Part shown: piece after piece, positions 1 to 12,300 of the stretch | Layout: each line of letters starts with the position of its first letter | Numbering within the stretch: the first letter of the stretch is position 1 | NCBI GenBank assembly: GCA_036898135.1 | Contig: CM072513.1 | Span: 90,501,225-90,565,224, forward strand | Direction: 5' to 3' | Length of the DNA stretch: 64,000 bases | DNA from: Oncomelania hupensis | Lineage: Eukaryota > Mollusca > Gastropoda > Littorinimorpha > Pomatiopsidae | Notes under the pieces: generated by a model | What the model saw: only the letters and a program-made list of their open reading frames with translations | Told to the model about the DNA's origin: nothing | Database searches by the model: none | Translations under genes and position numbers: made by a program

Positions 1-69
1 TCTGGATATTGGCATCTAAGAGCCCCTGACACTCAACATTGACACAGAAGATACACGTCTCAGCAGCGC

Positions 70-1137
70 GATATGACAGCCTATCCTATCCTATCCTGTC
101 CCATAACCCGAAGGTCGTAGGGGCACCACAGATGATCGTTTAACCAGCATACTCCATCTTTCTCTGTCTTCAGCAGCCCTCATGGCTTCGCTCAGTGTCA
201 AACCAGTCCATTCTCGAATGTTGTCCTCCCACCTCTTTTTCGGTCTCCCCCTTCTTCTACCTCCTTGCACTGTGCCTTGCAGAATGGTCTTTGCAAGGCC
301 TGATGATCTGGTGACGTGGCCATACCATCGGAGTTTCCGTTTCTTCACCACTGTGAGCAGGTCATCGTGTTGTCCAATGGCTTGTGTGATGGTCTGTCGG
401 ACTTCGTCGTTGGTGATGTGTTGGGTATAGGAAATGCACAGAAGTCTTCTGTAGCACCTCATCTCCATGCTTTGTATTCTTCGTTGGAGATCTGCTGTGA
501 GGGTCCATGCTTCGCAAGCATATAGGAAGATGGAGATGACCAGAGAGCGCAGCAGTCTTACTTTGGAATGTAGACTGATGGTTCTGTCTTTCCAAATGGG
601 CTTCAACCTTGTCAGGGCAGCAGTTGTTTGTGCGATCCTGGAGAGGACTTCCTGTCGAGACCCATTGTCTGACACAATGGCTCCTAAATATTTGAAGCTG
701 TGCACTGTGTTGAGGGATTGGCCTTGTACTTTGATGTCCGTGTTGATGCCATTGGTGTTGTTGGTCATCATTTTGGTCTTCTCTGCACTTATTTCCATTC
801 CATAAGCTCTGGAGGTGGTGTCAAGCCTCTGTACAAGCTGTTCAAGTTCTTGTTCCTCTCCAGCCAATCCATCAATATCATCCGCAAAACAAAGATTGGA
901 GATTGCTCTGCCCCCTATGCTGACTGTGCCTTCGTGATCTGCAAGAGCATCTGACATGATGCGCTCTAGGAAGATGTTGAAGAGTGTTGGAGAGAGTAGG
1001 CATCCTTGACGCACACCGATTGTTGTTCTGAACCAGTTCCCGATGACGCTGTTATGGAGGACTGCACTGGTAGCCTTGTCATACAGGCTTTTGATGACTT
1101 CTATAATTTTAGGGCTGATGTTGTACACTTTCATGGT
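70..1137 (-). mobile_element. RTE-like LINE, 5'-truncated, RT C-terminal half
   Basis: An uninterrupted frame of about 350 codons reads from roughly 1137 to 91 on the minus strand. It shows reverse-transcriptase landmarks in order: GVRQGCLLSP, the catalytic CFADDIDGLA (FADD form of YADD) and FKYLG, followed by the non-LTR tail motifs LRWYGHV and RGRPKKRWEDNIREW. The 3' end is a short ATAGG tandem (read as tatcc on the plus strand, about 82-100), the tail style of RTE-type LINEs. The endonuclease half is missing, so this is a 5'-truncated copy whose open frame suggests it is fairly young. At least eight shorter copies of the same 3' end occur in the window. The clade name is an inference; the LINE call is firm. 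Confidence 0.85.
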
Positions 1138-1189
1138 TGCCCATAGAGCTGCATGCCATGACAGCCTACTAGCGCCAAAACCTAATATT

Positions 1190-1400
1190 ACAAATACCAT
1201 GAGATACTTACAAATATCATGGAATAATTACAATTATTAAGGGATAATTACAATTATCATTGAAAAATTACAAATATCTTAGCGTGATCCCGTTTAATTT
1301 TCAGTTTTGGCTCTAGCAATCCGCATGGAAATGCGCCAAAAGCAAAAATTTTAGTTATCATCTAATAATTACAATTTTTACTTGATAATTACAATTTTTA
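1190..1400. repeat. degenerate ~20-bp AT-rich tandem repeat
   Basis: Units built around ATAATTACAATTATCAT recur four or five times at 1190-1285, and related units recur at 1360-1400. They are imperfect. No gene is seen in this stretch. Confidence 0.55.
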
Positions 1401-1684
1401 TGTGATCACACTTAATTGTGGTTAAGGCTTCCATTTTGCAGTAGGCAGGCGGACCTTGCTCAACAGTTGTGAAGACTTTGGACAAGGTCTCGTCTCAGCT
1501 ACGTTGTATGTGCCTTTTTTTTGGCCATGTTTGTTTTGAATATGTGATCACACTTAATTGTGGTTAAGGCTTCCATTTTGCAGTAGGCAGGCGGACCTTG
1601 CTCAACAGTTGTGAAGACTTTGGACAAGGTCTCGTCTCAGCTACGTTGTATGTGCCTTTTTTTTGGCCATGTTTGTTTTGAATA
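1401..1684. repeat. perfect tandem duplication, 2 x 142 bp
   Basis: The unit beginning TGTGATCACACTTAATTG at 1401 is repeated without a visible difference at 1543 and ends near 1684. It includes a run of eight T. Identity over the full 142 bp means a very recent duplication or an assembly artefact. It is non-coding in all frames. Confidence 0.9.
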
Positions 1685-1824
1685 ATAAATCTGAATAATT
1701 TTATGTCTTATATCAATATCTGGTATTTTTCATCTATATCTTTTTTAATTGTACAGCACAAATCCACAATTTAAAAAAGAAAGAAAAGAACACCCCCAGT
1801 GAAATACAATTTGTATTAGTGGTA

Positions 1825-1830
1825 TTTATT
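1825..1830 (-). promoter_or_regulatory. candidate SLIRP polyadenylation signal
   Basis: AATAAA on the minus strand, about 375 bases past the SLIRP stop codon. The stretch 1685-2202 has no other gene and is best read as SLIRP 3' UTR plus flank. Confidence 0.45.
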
Positions 1831-2202
1831 CAAAAACAAAAACAACAAAAATTCTTTCAAAAATAGGTGCATACAGCAATCACCACGACAATTCAACGGT
1901 CTCTGATATCGGTACTCTCTACATACACAGATCTCGTATAAATGCTGAACAAACAAACCAAAATTTCCAGCACATTTCAAACTTTACATTCATCTACTTC
2001 ATGTATTGAAATAACTGACCTACTACAACCAACAAAACCACCGCTTCATGACAGAAAAAACAATGTTTGCACATCAAACAATGTTTGCACATCATACAAT
2101 GTTTAGCATTTACAACTAGGAATCACTGGCACAGAGAATGAACTTTAACACCTCACGCTGCTTTCAAACATTTTTTCTATGAAAATTCTGCTACTACTGT
2201 GA

Positions 2203-3294
2203 TCATCCTTTGTTTCCTGACTGTTGAGGTTGCTGTCTGCCTCCTGTTTGTTGTCTGCCGCTAGTGTATGCTGCTCCGAGTGACAACTGGAGAGAAAATA
2301 TAAAAAGAAGCAATGAGGGAATTAATTATTTTTACCGAGTTCAAAGGGTGATCCTGAAATAAAATCCTGACTTGGCTCAAAGCCCATTTATTTTATATAT
2401 CATGTAAAATTTAGTGTTTAAAAAAAAATAAAACATTCATTAGGATTTTCTACAAAGCAAATTATTTCAAGATCAGCACCCTATGAAAAATAATATCCTA
2501 GAAGGGTTTTGGTTAGGGTTAGAGATAAGATTAGCTAACCCTAACATTAACCCTAACGAATTAAGTTCTTTCCATACATTTTCTGTGGAGTATTTGCAGG
2601 GTATGAATTTTATATGGGGTGTTGATCTTGGTGACTGATGGTTTCAAATCAGGAATTCTGGCATACACTGAACATGAATAATCAATGGCTAACTGAATTT
2701 TTTTTAAAAGTAATAATAAATAGCTACGATAAAATTAATAACGATTCTAGTGGTTGCTGTTTTTAACAGTTTAGCTGACCCATTGAACACTTTGTTGGTG
2801 ATCGGGAATTAGCTGGTTGATGAAGCTGATTAGCTGCCTGTTCGCTTTCTCTCCCCACTGGCACTAGTAGTACTCTTCCATGGCATTTAGTCGCTTACTT
2901 GTTTACCCTTCAAGTAGCCCTGTATTTACTAAACAGGTGACCTTGACCTGAGTGTCGGAGATCTATGAAGCATAAGGCTAGGCTGCGTGTAGGTGCCTTC
3001 CACAGCCTCTTGACACTTAGACTGGGGTCAAGGTTGCTTTCAGGCCGACGAGCTTGGTAGCAGCCCAATAGCGGTAATGGGTCTATTAGAATAGGCAGAC
3101 GTTACCTTGCTGTGTTCCAACATGTGATGGTCTTGAGACACCGCTTTGTTGTAGCTCTCTTTGTTGGCATACTCCACAAAGCCATAGTTTAGGGACATGC
3201 CAGTTTGGTCATTCTGCAACAAAATTAAAACCAGTTATAAGCTTAATGGTACTACAACATTTGAAACTCATTAGTTCTAGGACACACTAGTTTC

Positions 3295-3349
<55 letters not shown>

Positions 3350-6300
3350 GAGAACTTATAAGGTGCACATGTCTCACCACAAGGTGACTCAAGGCGCACA
3401 CACACACATTCTTTGGCACTAAAATTCAAGCACACTAGTACACACTTGTGCTTAAATTACATGAAGATGACAAGGTACCAATACAAAAACAGAGACACTG
3501 CACTAAAAAATAAGAATGAGAAAACTTAAAATATTTATTAGTACATGGCCATTAATTTTATAACTGCTCTGATTAGGGCTTGCCAGTGATATGGGTGGCA
3601 GGGGGAGGAGGTTGTGTAGCGGAGCACTGTAGTCTGAAAATTATTTAGAAAAAATAAGTCTTGAGGCCATATATAAATACTTTTAAAGACTGTTGTTGAC
3701 AGAAGGGGAGAGGTAGGGAGTTCCAGTTAGTAGGGGGGTTGAAAGGTAAGGCTGCTGCGCTCCCTTATATCTCCATCTTCCTACAAGCTTGCGAAACATG
3801 GACCCTCACAGCAGATCTACAATGAAGAACACAAAGCATGGAGATGAGGTGCTACAGAAGACTTCTGGGCATTTCCTATACCCAGCACATCACCAACAAT
3901 GAAGTCCGACAGACCATCACACAAGCCATTGGACAACACGATGACCTGCTCATAGTGGTGAAGAAATGGATACTCTGATGGTATGGCCACGTCACCAGAG
4001 CATCTAGCCGTGCAAAGACTATCCTGAAAGGCACAGTGCAAGGAGGCAGAAAAAGAAGGAGACAGAAAAAGAGGTGGTAGGACAACATTCGAGAATGGAC
4101 TGGCTTGACACTGAGCGAAGCCATCAGGGTTGCTGAGGACGGTGAAAGATGGAGTAATCTGGTTAAAAGATCATCTGTGGTGCCCCAACGACCTTTGAGC
4201 TATGGGATAGGGTAGGGATTCTGACAGGATGAGGGGGGGGGGGGTAAGGGGAGAGAGGGGGGAAAAAAAGGAGCATTGGCCTGCAGTTTTAAGTTTTGTA
4301 TGAGATATGTTGAGTTTGAGGTTATCGTTTGAGGAGCGGAGTGGTCGGGAAGGTTAATAGAGTGAGAGGGAATCAGAAAGACAGGTAGGAGCGAGCTTGT
4401 TGAGGCATTTGTATGTGAGAGTGTTGAGCTTGTATTTGATCCTACGTGAGACGGGTAGCCAGTGGAGTTGTTGCAACAGAGGGGTGATGTGGTCTTTCTT
4501 TTTCTTTTTAAGGACAAGACGAAATTTTGGATGTGTTGGAAGTCGATAGTTAGAAGAAACAGGAGCCCAGCAAGAATGGAGTTACAATAGTCAAGACAAG
4601 AGAGAATGGTAGAAGTGGCAAGTTTGGCTGTAGCATCTGTGGTGAGGTACTTGCGTATAGTGGCAATACGGCAGAGTTGAAAGTTACAGGTGCAAGAGAC
4701 AGAAGATATGTGTTGTTTAATGGAGAAAGTGTTGTCTAGGGTGACTCCAAGATTTTTGACAGTAGAAGACAGAGAGACAGGAGAGTCGGAGAGTTCAAAA
4801 GAGTCAGAGGTGGCTTTTGGGAATTTGAATGTGGTGGCTTTTGAGAGTTTGAATGTGGTCCCTTCAGTTTTGTTGCTGTTGAGTTGAAGTTTGTTCTCAG
4901 TAATCCAATTACAGGGATCAGTTTACTAGCGCGCCCTGCGCCATTGACGCATAAAAATTAAAAATGACCCATCTACAATTCTTGCCAGGGGCCGAATGGC
5001 GCTTCGATTTTTGGTACCAGTGCGCCACCACAATAACAGTGCACTGTATTGGCGGCGACAAACGTGCTTTTGCTAAGGCAAGTTCAGCGATTGGCTATGA
5101 GGGCCCGGATGTTGATCTTTCAGCCAATAAGAAGTGTTGTACGATTCTTCCAAATCAGAATTTGCTATCGTCTGCGCGTATGTTGTGTCCGTGCAAGGAG
5201 GATTTTGTGTTTTTCTTTGTGCTTTGAAAATGCCCCCCCCCCCCCCCCCCCCCCACCTCCAAAACAACAACAACAACAAAAAAACAACAACAACCTAAAC
5301 TTGAGGTAGGACAGTCTAGACTGTCGTTTTGCTGCTGTTAAACTACAGTCTACCGCCGCTAATCCTACGCAAGATGATTGTGTGAGCCCCGAGTCAAGTC
5401 AAAATACTGATCCCTGTTCTGGTTAGTGTTTTGTTGGTAAACATGCTTCACAACACATGCACACTCACAATAATCTATTTTGTTTTAATTTCTGTAATAA
5501 TATCTCCAGGTTATCTTTTACATGTACGTAAATTACTGATGAAATCATGGCCCATTGAAATTTGATCTGAGGGGCCCAATGGCCCATAGCTTTTTTGTGT
5601 CAGGCTGAACCCTGCAATTATGTACGTCGATGATAGTGGATAGGGTAGTGTCAGACTGATCAGGAATGGGGCTGTTTTGAAGTTGTGAGTCATCAGCAAA
5701 AGAATGATGGAGAACGTTGTGTCGGTCAAAGATGTGGTCAAGGGGTTGAATGTAGGGAATGAACAGTACAGGCCGAAGCACAGACCCCTGGGGAACTCCG
5801 CAGTAATGGGGTCGGAGTTCTGTTTGTCAATGGAAACAAGTCTGATAGCGGTCAGCGAAATAAGAAGAGAACCATTAAAGAGCTGTGCTGAGGATGCCAA
5901 AAGTATGCTGAAGACGTTGAAGAAGGATGTTGTGATTGACCGTTTTGAAGGCCGCTGAGAAATCAAGAAGAGCAAGGGCAGAGATTTCCCCTTGATCTGT
6001 GGCAGAAAGAAGATCGTTAGTTATTTTGAGAAGAGCAGTTTCAGTGTAGCGGTAAGGACGCTATGCTGACTGAAGAGGAGAGAGTAGGTTGTTGGAGAGA
6101 AGGTAAGAGGCAAGCTGATTCAGAACTATTCTTTCAAGGAGTTTGGAGATGAAGGACAAGTTTAAGATAGGGCGGAAGTTGCTGAGAGTGTTACTGTTAG
6201 GGTCAAGAGAAAGTTTCTTTAAAAGAGGTCTGACTATAGCTGTCTTGAAGGACTATGGGACTGTGCCTGATTGTAGAGAGTTGTTGATGATTTCAAGGAC

Positions 6301-9153
6301 AGAAGGAAGAAATACAGGTAAACAGAGTAGGGTTGTGTATGAAGAGGGTCAAGGTCACAAGTTTTTTTAAGTGGTTTCTTTGATGACTTTTTCCAGTTCA
6401 GGGAGAGTCAGAGGCTTGAAGTGTGTGAAAGTAGTTCCTGTAAAAGCAGTATGTTGTCTAGTTTGTTACTGATGGCTTGGATCTTGTGGAAATATTAAGA
6501 GAAAGCTTGTGGGAGTTTGGGAGGGTCACTGTTGTTGGGCAAGAGAGAAGCAGAAGAGCTGGAAAGTAGGTCGTTCATGGTGGAAATGAGGGCTTTGACA
6601 GAGATTGTTTCAGATTTTGGTACTGTAGTGTAATTGCTTGGCGTTTGTGATGATTGTGATCAGTACAACTTATGTTAATCTGATGAATAAAACTTGATGC
6701 AACAACAACAACAAGATGATAGTCTGAGCTTGTTCTTTGTGTTTTAGTAAATTTTATCTGTTTGTCAACTTCTAGCTTAGACGTTCGCCACTTCCTATGC
6801 TCGTCGATGTACTTGTTTTGCATTCATCACTACAAGTTTAACACATTTTATACAATACATTTATTCACTTTGCCGCACTTTGTTCTAAACAATATCATTG
6901 AGGAACATTACATTCAGGGTGGAGAACAACTGAATCAAGAAATCTCTGAAATCCGGCCGGGGCCCAGGGGCCAAGCCCCGGTATTCGCCCCCTGGAAGAA
7001 AATGAATTTATGCAATTTTGAAAGTAATTTAGGGCCTCTCCTGAAAGCAAAAAGCAAAAAGTAAACATGAATAGAAACAAAAACAACAAAAAAAGAATGT
7101 TTTATGCACATGTCTTTCAAAAAAGTTAAGAATCTTGATTTGTAGGCCTAACAAAGTTTGAGGTCCACCACTGTTACACACAAACTCCACATTTCCAATT
7201 TTACTGGGCACACGTTTGTCTATTTTTTTAGCTGTAAACAGGCAAGAATTTTTATAATTTTAGAGATATTTAGGGGTACGTTAGTAAAAACACCACATCT
7301 TAGGTATTAGTGACTAGTGAATAGATTTAAATGAAATAAAATGCAAAATGAACAGAAATAAATTATATTTTGATTATCTACCTTTTTATACTTCTCTTGT
7401 CATGTCTTGTTTTTTATTACTCCATGTGTATACAAAAAAAAAGTCTTAAAAAGTCCAAACAAGCCCCCTCTTCTTCACTTTCATGCCAGTCTGAAAGATC
7501 GTATGCATGCACACTACTGACACTAATTGTCTAATGTCAGTACCGATCTCTTCCTCTGACTCCAAGTCCATTTCTCTTACTTTAATGTCTGATAAATGGA
7601 AGCCTGTAAACTCCCCTTCATCAGTCGAAGAATCCAAACCATCCCTTTTAGGCACACACACAAGAAAATGTGAAAAAAAAATCGAGAAAACGAACGCATC
7701 ACAGAGAAAAATTGTGGAAATGCAGTCGAATGTTTTCACAACAGAATAAACCGGAAGTCAATTGCCGGAAGTCTCGCAATCTTTCAAACAACGCGAGAAT
7801 ATAACCACATGGTTGATACGGACGCTTTTGGACGTTTTGCCTGATTAGACCTTCGGCCGCTTTTGGCCGTTATGCCCATTAAAGGGTAGCCCCTCAGCTT
7901 CTCACACTCGGAACTCAGTATTTTTTTCTCGGAAATTTCCGCAAATGCCTTCCGCGGAAATCCGCGGATTCGCGGAAAATTCTCCACCCTGTACATTATA
8001 TTTATATATATATATGCTTGTTACTTGTTAGGTTAATCACAACAACATTATAAGATCATCTACTGCTCCCCAGCAACCGGAGTCCACTGCGGGCACTGGC
8101 ACAGGAGTTAATTCAAAGTTCCTACATGGGTTTTATTTATCAGTTGTGTTTGATGTGTCAGTCAGGTGATGGTGGGATCATTCTTATGAGTTATGTTCTC
8201 ACCATGATTCGTAAATAACATTTTACTCACAAAGACAACTGCAGCACTGCGCAATGTCCCGAACTTGCTGAAGTATTCTGACAACTCCTCTGAAACAGAT
8301 TATTAAGACCATAAAAACTGAGTACTGTATAGCTGTGGAACTTTGCAACTAGTGAACTAGTCACAGCAGACAAGTGAATTACATCATGAATACCAGGTTT
8401 ATCGCATCATATCAAAGATCTGACAACCCGAAGCTGGAAATGGATGTATCATACATGTATAGAGCTTGAGTTGATGCCACAGAAGTTCATACGATTATTG
8501 TATTCCGTATATCTTGTAGGTCTACCAGTACCAGTGCTTGGCTCTAGAAAGTAGAATCATGTTGAAAAAAAAACACAGCACTAATACAAGTACTACTTAT
8601 CAGAGAACTGTAGACTATAGTGTAGTAGTACTAGGCGTAAACCGGCTATCGAAGGTCATAGGGTCCAATCGCTCATCTCTCAGTTCTCTGTTGATCAACA
8701 ACTAGAACTACTAGAAGCACAAATAACAAAATAGCATAGCATAGCTCGGCATGCAGGCTAAAAAGCCTTTGGCCCTCATAATAGATCTTGATGAGGGTCC
8801 CAAGACCCAAACCCCTGGCCTCAGTCAGTCACTCAGTGCCTACCAATTTAGAATTTTTTAGACTCCAATAATACCAATAATTCCAATAATGATGCCAGGG
8901 GGTGGGTCTTGGGACCCTCATTAAAATATATTATGAGGGCCAAAGGCTTTTTTTTGCTATGCTATGCTATATACCAATTTGGTGGAGTAGATGCTATGTT
9001 TAAATAACTTGTCCAGACTATTCTTGAACACATTAAGTGATCCAATAAATAATTATCTTTCCTTTAAGACTACACGCAAAACGGTTCCTCACTTCTTGAT
9101 ACAGTCCATGGCAAATTTCCCACGAACAACCTCAATCCTCTGCTAGCGGACAT
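2203..9153 (-). CDS. SLIRP: SLIRP-like RRM protein, 4 exons, 103 aa
   Basis: Small single-RRM RNA-binding protein. In vertebrates SLIRP partners LRPPRC and stabilises mitochondrial mRNAs. Coding exons in transcript order are 9153-9093, 8289-8231, 3213-3106 and 2286-2203 (61, 59, 108 and 84 nt). Each junction has GT and AG and the frame closes exactly on TGA. RNP2 is LFVGNL (residues 9-14) and RNP1 is LNYGFVEY (48-55), followed by the SLIRP-like [11 protein letters not shown] (human has QQENHIIDGVK). The tail is Gln/Gly-rich, [18 protein letters not shown]. Length is close to human (about 109 aa). The start is the first ATG, six codons before RNP2. Its neighbour across a 232-bp gap is divergent ALKBH1, the order found in human, which supports orthology. 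The 5-kb second intron is packed with transposons. No targeting peptide is obvious. Confidence 0.88.
3298..3750 (-). mobile_element. L2/CR1-like LINE 3' end with (TAA)n tail
   Basis: A run of TAA triplets (about 3298-3348) is followed by sequence resembling the 3' end of the L2-like copy at 20740-21715; both carry 'gtcttgaggcc' and a GA-rich stretch. It reads as the minus-strand terminus of a LINE whose 5' side was cut off by the RTE fragment that begins at 3751. It lies just outside SLIRP exon 3, in intron 2. Confidence 0.5.
3751..4215 (+). mobile_element. RTE-like LINE 3' fragment
   Basis: Plus-strand copy of the last ~450 bp of the LINE seen at 70-1137, recognisable from KVRLLRS to RGRPKKRW-like sequence and ending in 'gggatagggtaggg'. 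It carries stop codons and frameshifts, so it is a dead copy. It lies in SLIRP intron 2. Confidence 0.8.
4216..6560 (-). mobile_element. degraded L2/CR1-like LINE
   Basis: The minus strand carries recognisable RT pieces with many frameshifts: a match to the [13 protein letters not shown] block followed by [10 protein letters not shown] (about 5690-5790, the YADD-type active site), and farther 3' a '[14 protein letters not shown]'-type tail near 4420-4470. A 505-bp hAT-like element (4912-5416) interrupts it. It is ancient and non-functional and lies in SLIRP intron 2. Confidence 0.65.
4912..5416. mobile_element. non-autonomous hAT-like element
   Basis: Ends are inverted: CAGGGATCAGT at 4912 and ACTGATCCCTG at 5416. 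Just inside the left end is CATTGACGCATA and then AAATGACC, shared with the left end of the element at 54461, which places both in one family. No target duplication is left. It contains a poly(C) run near 5229-5255 and no convincing ORF. Confidence 0.55.
6640..6716 (+). repeat. retroelement 3' tail ending in (CAA)n
   Basis: The motif 'gtacaacttatgttaa' followed by GATGAATAAAA is shared with 32160-32220 in an SLC3A2 intron. It is followed here by CAACAACAA. It looks like the 3' terminus of a dispersed retroelement. The rest of 6560-6914 shows nothing further. Confidence 0.4.
6915..7991. mobile_element. hAT-like element with 6-bp target duplication
   Basis: Begins CAGGGTGGAGAA at 6915 and ends TTCTCCACCCTG at 7991, flanked on both sides by TACATT (6909-6914 and 7992-7997). 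It includes GC-rich inner sequence and short minus-strand frames with no recognised transposase motif. The CAG...CTG ends fit the hAT superfamily, with a 6-bp rather than 8-bp duplication. It sits in SLIRP intron 2. Confidence 0.75.
8731..8970. mobile_element. 240-bp foldback element/MITE
   Basis: Two ~80-bp inverted arms start with ATAGCATAGCATAGC and end with its complement. Within the arms 'gcctttggccctcataata' and 'gggtcccaagaccca' are mirrored. The spacer is about 80 bp. There is no ORF, and no target duplication could be assigned. It lies in SLIRP intron 1, about 120 bp from exon 1. Confidence 0.75.
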
Positions 9154-9385
9154 CGTGCAAGATGAATTTGTGAAGTAGGAATAGCTTCCCTTTGCACATG
9201 TTTCCAAGATGTCAGCGCCCATAGAGTCGTGTTGCTGATAGATTGCATGTTGCGCAATTCCAACATCGATTTGACTGTGTTTGAAATGTTAACTTCTTTT
9301 GAAACTAAAAAGGCAGTCGAATTGTTAAAACGATAGAGGTGATGTAATGTAAACCACCTTTACTACCTCGTGAGAAACGAATTAA
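9154..9385. promoter_or_regulatory. bidirectional promoter between SLIRP and ALKBH1
   Basis: The 232 bp between the two divergent start codons must contain both 5' UTRs and the shared promoter. No TATA box or CpG-dense block stands out. The call rests on gene geometry, not on motifs. Confidence 0.7.
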
Positions 9386-12300
9386 ATGGATTTGTTCAAG
9401 AAAGAATTCAAGAAGTACAAGCGACGAGACAAACCGCTTGATCTTTCAGCTGTCTTCGATTTGGAGAAGTTCAACGACACGTCTACAGTATGTATGAAGC
9501 ACATGTATGCTGATTGCTAACGAATACAATTTTACATTGCGCCACGAGTATTTACTATATTCTGCCTGCTGCCGTGTGCCCTATTTTATGCATTAATACA
9601 AAATTCAAATTGTTCATTCACTGATTCAGTCATTGCGAATGTGTTTAATAAATTTAAAAACAGGAGAAAAATTCAAAATATTTCAAAATAATAATTTTTA
9701 ATATGTTTTTAGAAAAGCAGTTGCATTAAATTTTGCATTATGTTTATTAATATTATAGTTATCTTTTTCGTGTCTATCACTATCAGTATCAGTATACAAG
9801 TGCAAATTAAAAAAAAATATTCTGATAGTTTCAGGTTTCACAGGTTAGGTGCCAAGAGAGCAATGATATCTTTCCACAGATTGCTGGTTTAAAGTCACCT
9901 GATAAGTGGAACGTAGTTCATTTCACCAAACACGAAGGTAATTTTATAATTTATTGAAATAATAATGCGATAATTTGATGACGCTATACAGTATTATCTG
10001 TTAACAAGAATAATTTTCCTTGTTCGTTTTTTGTCTTGGGGTGGGTGGAGGAAATGGGAGGGTATGGGACAATAAAGATTCCGATTCTGGAGATTAGTGA
10101 GGTTAAAACTAAAAGATTCTGATTCTGGAGAGAAGTGAGGTCAAAAGATTCTGATTCTGGAGAGAAGTGAGGTCAAAAGATTTTGATTCTGGAGAGAAGT
10201 GAGGTTAAAAGATTCTGATTCTGGAGAGAAGTGAGGTTCATGAATGTTTTAATTTCTGTATCACTATCAGTCTACAGTTTACTTGACCAAGAATTTTAAC
10301 AAACAGAAAATGTATCAGTATTATCCAAGATATAGTGTTGTTTTATCTCTTCCTCAATCACAGTGTTTGAATTTCTATCATCAATGTTGATTTTTGCAGG
10401 CTTTTACCTAATCCAGAATCCATTTGTGGCTGGCTGGCAGCGTTACTGGGTGTCTCGCTGCCTTGAGGATCTGCCTCGACCTCCAAATGTCACCAACCTG
10501 CGTGTGCACCCTGACATAGATCCTGACATTCTGTGGTCTCAGTTTGCAGCTGATTACACACCTAGGTATGTCAAGCTACAAAGCTTGTACTATACAAAGC
10601 CATATAATAATAATGAATTATGTGAAGTGTTCTTAAAAAGTGCTGGAGGTGCAGTATGTATAAATACATTTGTGATTTTCCACATGCACAGTTTTCGGAG
10701 TCAAGGTGCCCAGCACCGCCCTCCACCCCTCCTCCCCCCCCCCACTTTCTTGTCCCCATCCAACCCACACAAACTTATACAAAATTATTGTGTTCAGTTC
10801 TTCAGAATGTATTCTTTTCACCACAGTGATATAAGACAACAACAACAACAAAATTAATAAATAAATAAATATTTTATAAAATTTAAGTAATTAAAATGAT
10901 TGTGCTAATGATTGCACGTCATGTTATGCTTTCCTGCCTATGGTCCTTTTGTGTCCCTATTGTGTGATTCCCACGCCATTCCACTTACATGATGTAGCTC
11001 AGCCTGCTGGGACCTAGTCTTACCTAATGCAGATTTGGCCCACTATGATGGCACCTGCCCTAGGAATAGTGTAGATTTCGCATAAACTTTCGCAGTTTGC
11101 CCTTCTTTCCCCATGGCAGTCACGTGGTCTATCCCGCTTTCTTGAACGCCATGTTATAGTTAGACGAATCCCTCAACCAACTCATCCCAAAAATACATTC
11201 ACACTGAAGTAGCTTGAAAAGCGCTGTTAGAACAACAGCACACAGTTGTTGTTTTTTAAATGTGAAGTTGAGCTGTTTTGTGTTATTATCTCTTATTCTA
11301 ATGTCCATGTTGTAATATTTGTCTGTAATAATAATAATTTATAATAAGGGTATTTATGTAGCGCTTTTTCCTAACAAGATCAGTTCAAAACTCAGTTCTC
11401 ACGCATTTATACTAAGCGTTAACACCGAAATTCATACGAAAATAAATGAAACAAAAACGAGACACTAATAAATTATGCAAAGACATAATTATAATACAAA
11501 CATGAAAAAGAAAATATTTATACTGTTTTCCTTCCTGGGTTTAACCGGGCATATAAATAGCTGTGAATAGGTTTTTGCTATTCAATTTTTGTCTTTTTTG
11601 TCATTTGTGTACATAGTTGTAAATAGTTTTTACTTTTACTGTTCAGTGTATCGTAGCAAAAGCGATGTTTGATCGAGTGCATGTATTTTTATGTAATGAC
11701 TATGTAAAGCGCGGTGAGTCTGGTCGTAGGCTGGAGTACCCGCTATATAAAAATCTGTTATTATTATTATTATATTATATTTATAAGCAAATATATACAA
11801 GACAAGGGAGGGAGGAGGAGAGCAGCTAGGGAGTGAGAGGGATGGGAGCGTGCGGTGTGACGGCGATGATCTAAATCAGAAAAGAAAGAATGGCGATGAG
11901 AAGCGAGATCAGACATTTTTAAGGAAGAGATGAGTTTTCAAGTTGAACTTGAAAGTGGCTATGTTTCGGAGAGCTGCAAAGAGAGAGAGAAAGAGAGTTC
12001 CAAGTTGAAAGACCAAGCACTGGGAAGGATCGACAGCCTGCAGAGGAGAGTTTGTAGCGAGGTATTTGTAGCATGAGGGTGTCAGAGGAAGAGTGAAGAT
12101 TTCTAGAGGGCTTGTAGAAGTGAATGTTATGGGTGGGCTAATCCATGGACGCACTTGTAACAGAAAGTAACTTTCTTTCTGTTTAACAGCGTGTCGTTGG
12201 ACAATACCTCTCCGTTGAGAAAGCTACGATGGACTACCATTGGTTACCACTATAACTGGGACACTAAGGTTATTGACATTTTGTTGATTTTATTAGAGAG

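Noticed and set aside
2510..2560. TTAGGG and CCCTAA motifs suggesting an interstitial telomere
   Set aside because: Only a few non-contiguous hexamers in mixed orientation. No array.
5049..5309. 86-aa frame with poly-Pro and poly-Gln
   Set aside because: Caused by poly(C) and CAA runs inside a hAT-like element.
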